8,118 bases of DNA from DATAYF01 sp036272735. GTDB lineage: Bacteria > Chloroflexota > Ktedonobacteria > Ktedonobacterales > Ktedonobacteraceae. The stretch is from positions 1-8,118 of the forward strand of contig DATAYF010000307.1 in assembly GCA_036272735.1 (NCBI GenBank), written 5' to 3'. Below, piece by piece: positions 6,962 to 8,118 of the stretch; position 1 is the stretch's first letter, and the number at the start of each line of letters is the position of its first letter. Made by a program: the position numbers and the translations under genes. Under the pieces are notes generated by a model. It saw only the letters and a list, made by a program, of their open reading frames with translations, searched no databases and had not been told where the DNA came from.

Positions 6962-7254
6962 ATGGTCAAAAAGCAGCGCGTCTACACCGCAGAATTCAAA
7001 CAAGAAGCCGTTCGATTGATGGAAACTAGTGGAAAAATCATTGCCAAGCTTGCGCGTGATCTCGGGGTTTCAGACAGTGCACTCCATAGTTGGAGAAAAA
7101 GCATCGCTCATCATGGAAAGCAAGCATTTCCTGGAAAAGGGCATCAAACAGAACTTGAATAAAAATTCGTCGTTTGGAACCTGAGAAGGAGATCCTGCGT
7201 CAGGAGCGTGACATTCTAAAAAAAACGGTACATATCTTCGCGCAACACCCATGA
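6962..7254 (+). pseudogene. IS3 orfA, frameshifted (helix-turn-helix transposase subunit)
   Basis: ATG 6962 follows GGGGAAGG closely. The first 66 residues are a typical IS3 OrfA N-terminus: YTAEFKQEAVRLM, then a helix-turn-helix (IAKLARDLGVSDSALHSW) that binds the element ends. The frame stops at TAA 7160-7162. From 7159 the next frame continues the expected leucine-rich coiled coil (IRRLEPEKEILRQERDILKK) to TGA 7252-7254. Loss of one A near 7157-7159 (GAAATAAAA becoming GAATAAAA) explains the break. The restored protein would be about 97 residues, normal for OrfA. A Pro in the coiled coil (RLEPEK, where Arg is usual) is a further sign of decay. Confidence 0.85.
7218..7225 (+). promoter_or_regulatory. 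A8 slippery run, probable former programmed -1 frameshift site of the IS
   Basis: The run lies in the ILKK coding stretch near the orfA end. Read in the orfA frame it gives A AAA AAA, the heptamer type used by IS3 elements to make the OrfAB fusion. A -1 shift here stays open into the orfB frame through ATG 7251. Because orfA is already broken upstream, ribosomes starting at 6962 would not reach it in the right frame. Confidence 0.55.
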
Positions 7255-8118
7255 TGAAGTATCAATGTATGTTTGAACATCAACACGAATACTCCATCAA
7301 ACGCATGTGTTCTGCCTTTTCTGTCTCGGAAAGTGGCTATTACGCCTGGCTCAAACGGACAAAGAGTCAGCGAGCACGTGTGGATGAACTATTACTGCAA
7401 CAGATTGAGCAGATTTTTCACGCCAATCGCTCGGTCTATAGGAGTCCACGCATTCATGCAGAATTACGTGCAAGAGGAGTTACATGTGGAAAAAAAACGC
7501 GTGGCTCGCTTGATGCGCCGGCAAGGAATCAGCGCCAGACGACGACGACCCCGCGTCACAACGACGAATAGTCAGCATCTCTTTCCCATTGCACCCAATC
7601 TCTTACAGCGGAATTTTGCTGCTGATGCACCAGATACGGTTTGGGTCAGCGACTTTACCTACATTAGTACCCGAGAAGGATGGTTGTATCTGGCTACGGT
7701 GCTCGATGTGTATTCGCGCCGCATCGTAGGCTGGTCCATGAGCCATCAACGGGATGAGGAACTGGTCAAGGTCGCATTGCACCTGGCCGTCAGCTGGCGT
7801 AAGCCAGCTCCCGGTCTCATTCATCACTCAGATCGCAGATCGCAATATGCCAACACCTGCTATCAGTCACGGTTGCAGCATTACGAAATGGTGGGCCAGT
7901 ATGAGTCGGAAAGGCGATTGTTACGATAATGCGCTGGCCGAAGCCTTTTTTGTCACCCTCAAGGCCGAATGCGTCGATCGCCAGTCCTATACCACACGCA
8001 TTGAGGCACAACAAGATATTTTTCTCTACATTGGGGAATTTTACAATAGAAAACGCCTTCATCCAGTGTTAGGTTATATAAGGTCACTTCTCCATGAAGA
8101 AATGGGGAAAGTGGAGAA
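7251..8118 (+). pseudogene. IS3 orfB DDE integrase, two frameshifts, 3' partial
   Basis: Three frames together spell one IS3 OrfB. The first runs from ATG 7251 (MMKYQC, YSIKRMCSAFSVSESGYYAW) to about 7490. An extra A in the A8 run 7490-7497 moves the coding frame, which continues through KKRVARLMRRQGISARRR and the catalytic core to about 7895. An extra C in GGGCCAGT (7895-7896) moves it again, to MSRKGDCYDNALAEAFF and FYNRKRLHPVLGY, open to the window end. With both indels undone, catalytic Asp (SDFTY), Asp (HHSD) and Glu (ALAEAFF) are spaced 59 and 35 residues apart, the usual IS3 D-D-35-E pattern. Likely decay substitutions are VYRSPRI for VYGSPRI and HSDRRS for HSDRGS. The 3' end lies outside the window. 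Confidence 0.88.

Larger units (their letters stand above)
6895..8118 (+). mobile_element. Decayed IS3-family insertion sequence, right end outside window
   Basis: The element has the IS3 layout: a terminal sequence, a small helix-turn-helix orfA, and an orfB integrase of the DDE type in the -1 frame overlapping the orfA stop by ATGA. The left end is placed at TGGACTTCCCCC (6895) because its form matches common IS3-type ends; TGGACTTTACCG at 6878 is an alternative. Three single-base indels break the genes (about 7157-7159, 7490-7497 and 7895-7896), so it cannot make an intact transposase as read. The orfB homology continues to the last base without a stop, so the right terminal repeat and target duplication cannot be seen. 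It lies just after the alpha-galactosidase operon and does not interrupt it. Confidence 0.85.

Noticed and set aside
8099..8118. Right terminal repeat of the IS at the window end (GGGGAAAGTGGA)
   Set aside because: It loosely resembles the inverted left end, but the orfB coding frame is still open through it and the match is imperfect; the true right end is more likely beyond the window.

Overview
The window carries a sugar-uptake and hydrolysis locus for alpha-galactosides, followed by a decayed insertion sequence. Everything is on the + strand. The organism is most likely a bacterium of the Chloroflexota, possibly Ktedonobacteria: moderate GC, a Tat-type lipoprotein sugar binder, a ROK regulator and IS3-family debris would all fit. 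This placement is an impression from gene types and composition, not a proof.

Layout. Bases 1-921 are the C-terminal part of a ROK-family protein, probably the locus repressor, whose N-terminus lies before the window. A 236-base gap (922-1157) holds weak promoter-like elements and a small hairpin. Bases 1158-2438 encode a Tat/lipoprotein solute-binding protein. The next gap (2439-2588) contains two clear inverted repeats, and is followed by two ABC permeases of the MalF/UgpA and MalG/UgpE types (2589-3575 and 3592-4476). Bases 4552-6774 encode a full-length GH36 alpha-galactosidase with its catalytic residues intact. From about 6895 to the window end lies an IS3-family element whose orfA and orfB are broken by three single-base indels; its right end is outside the window.

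How it works together (inference). The lipoprotein captures a galactose-containing oligosaccharide such as melibiose, raffinose or stachyose outside the membrane. The two permeases carry it in, powered by an ATPase not encoded here (probably a shared MalK/MsiK/UgpC-type subunit). The cytoplasmic alpha-galactosidase, which has no signal peptide, then releases galactose. The ROK protein would sense a sugar and control the set.

I found no convincing undescribed system. The points most worth a second look are two hairpins between the binding-protein and permease genes, an IS end that can pair with the ribosome-binding site of the IS orfA, and the exact pattern of IS decay.
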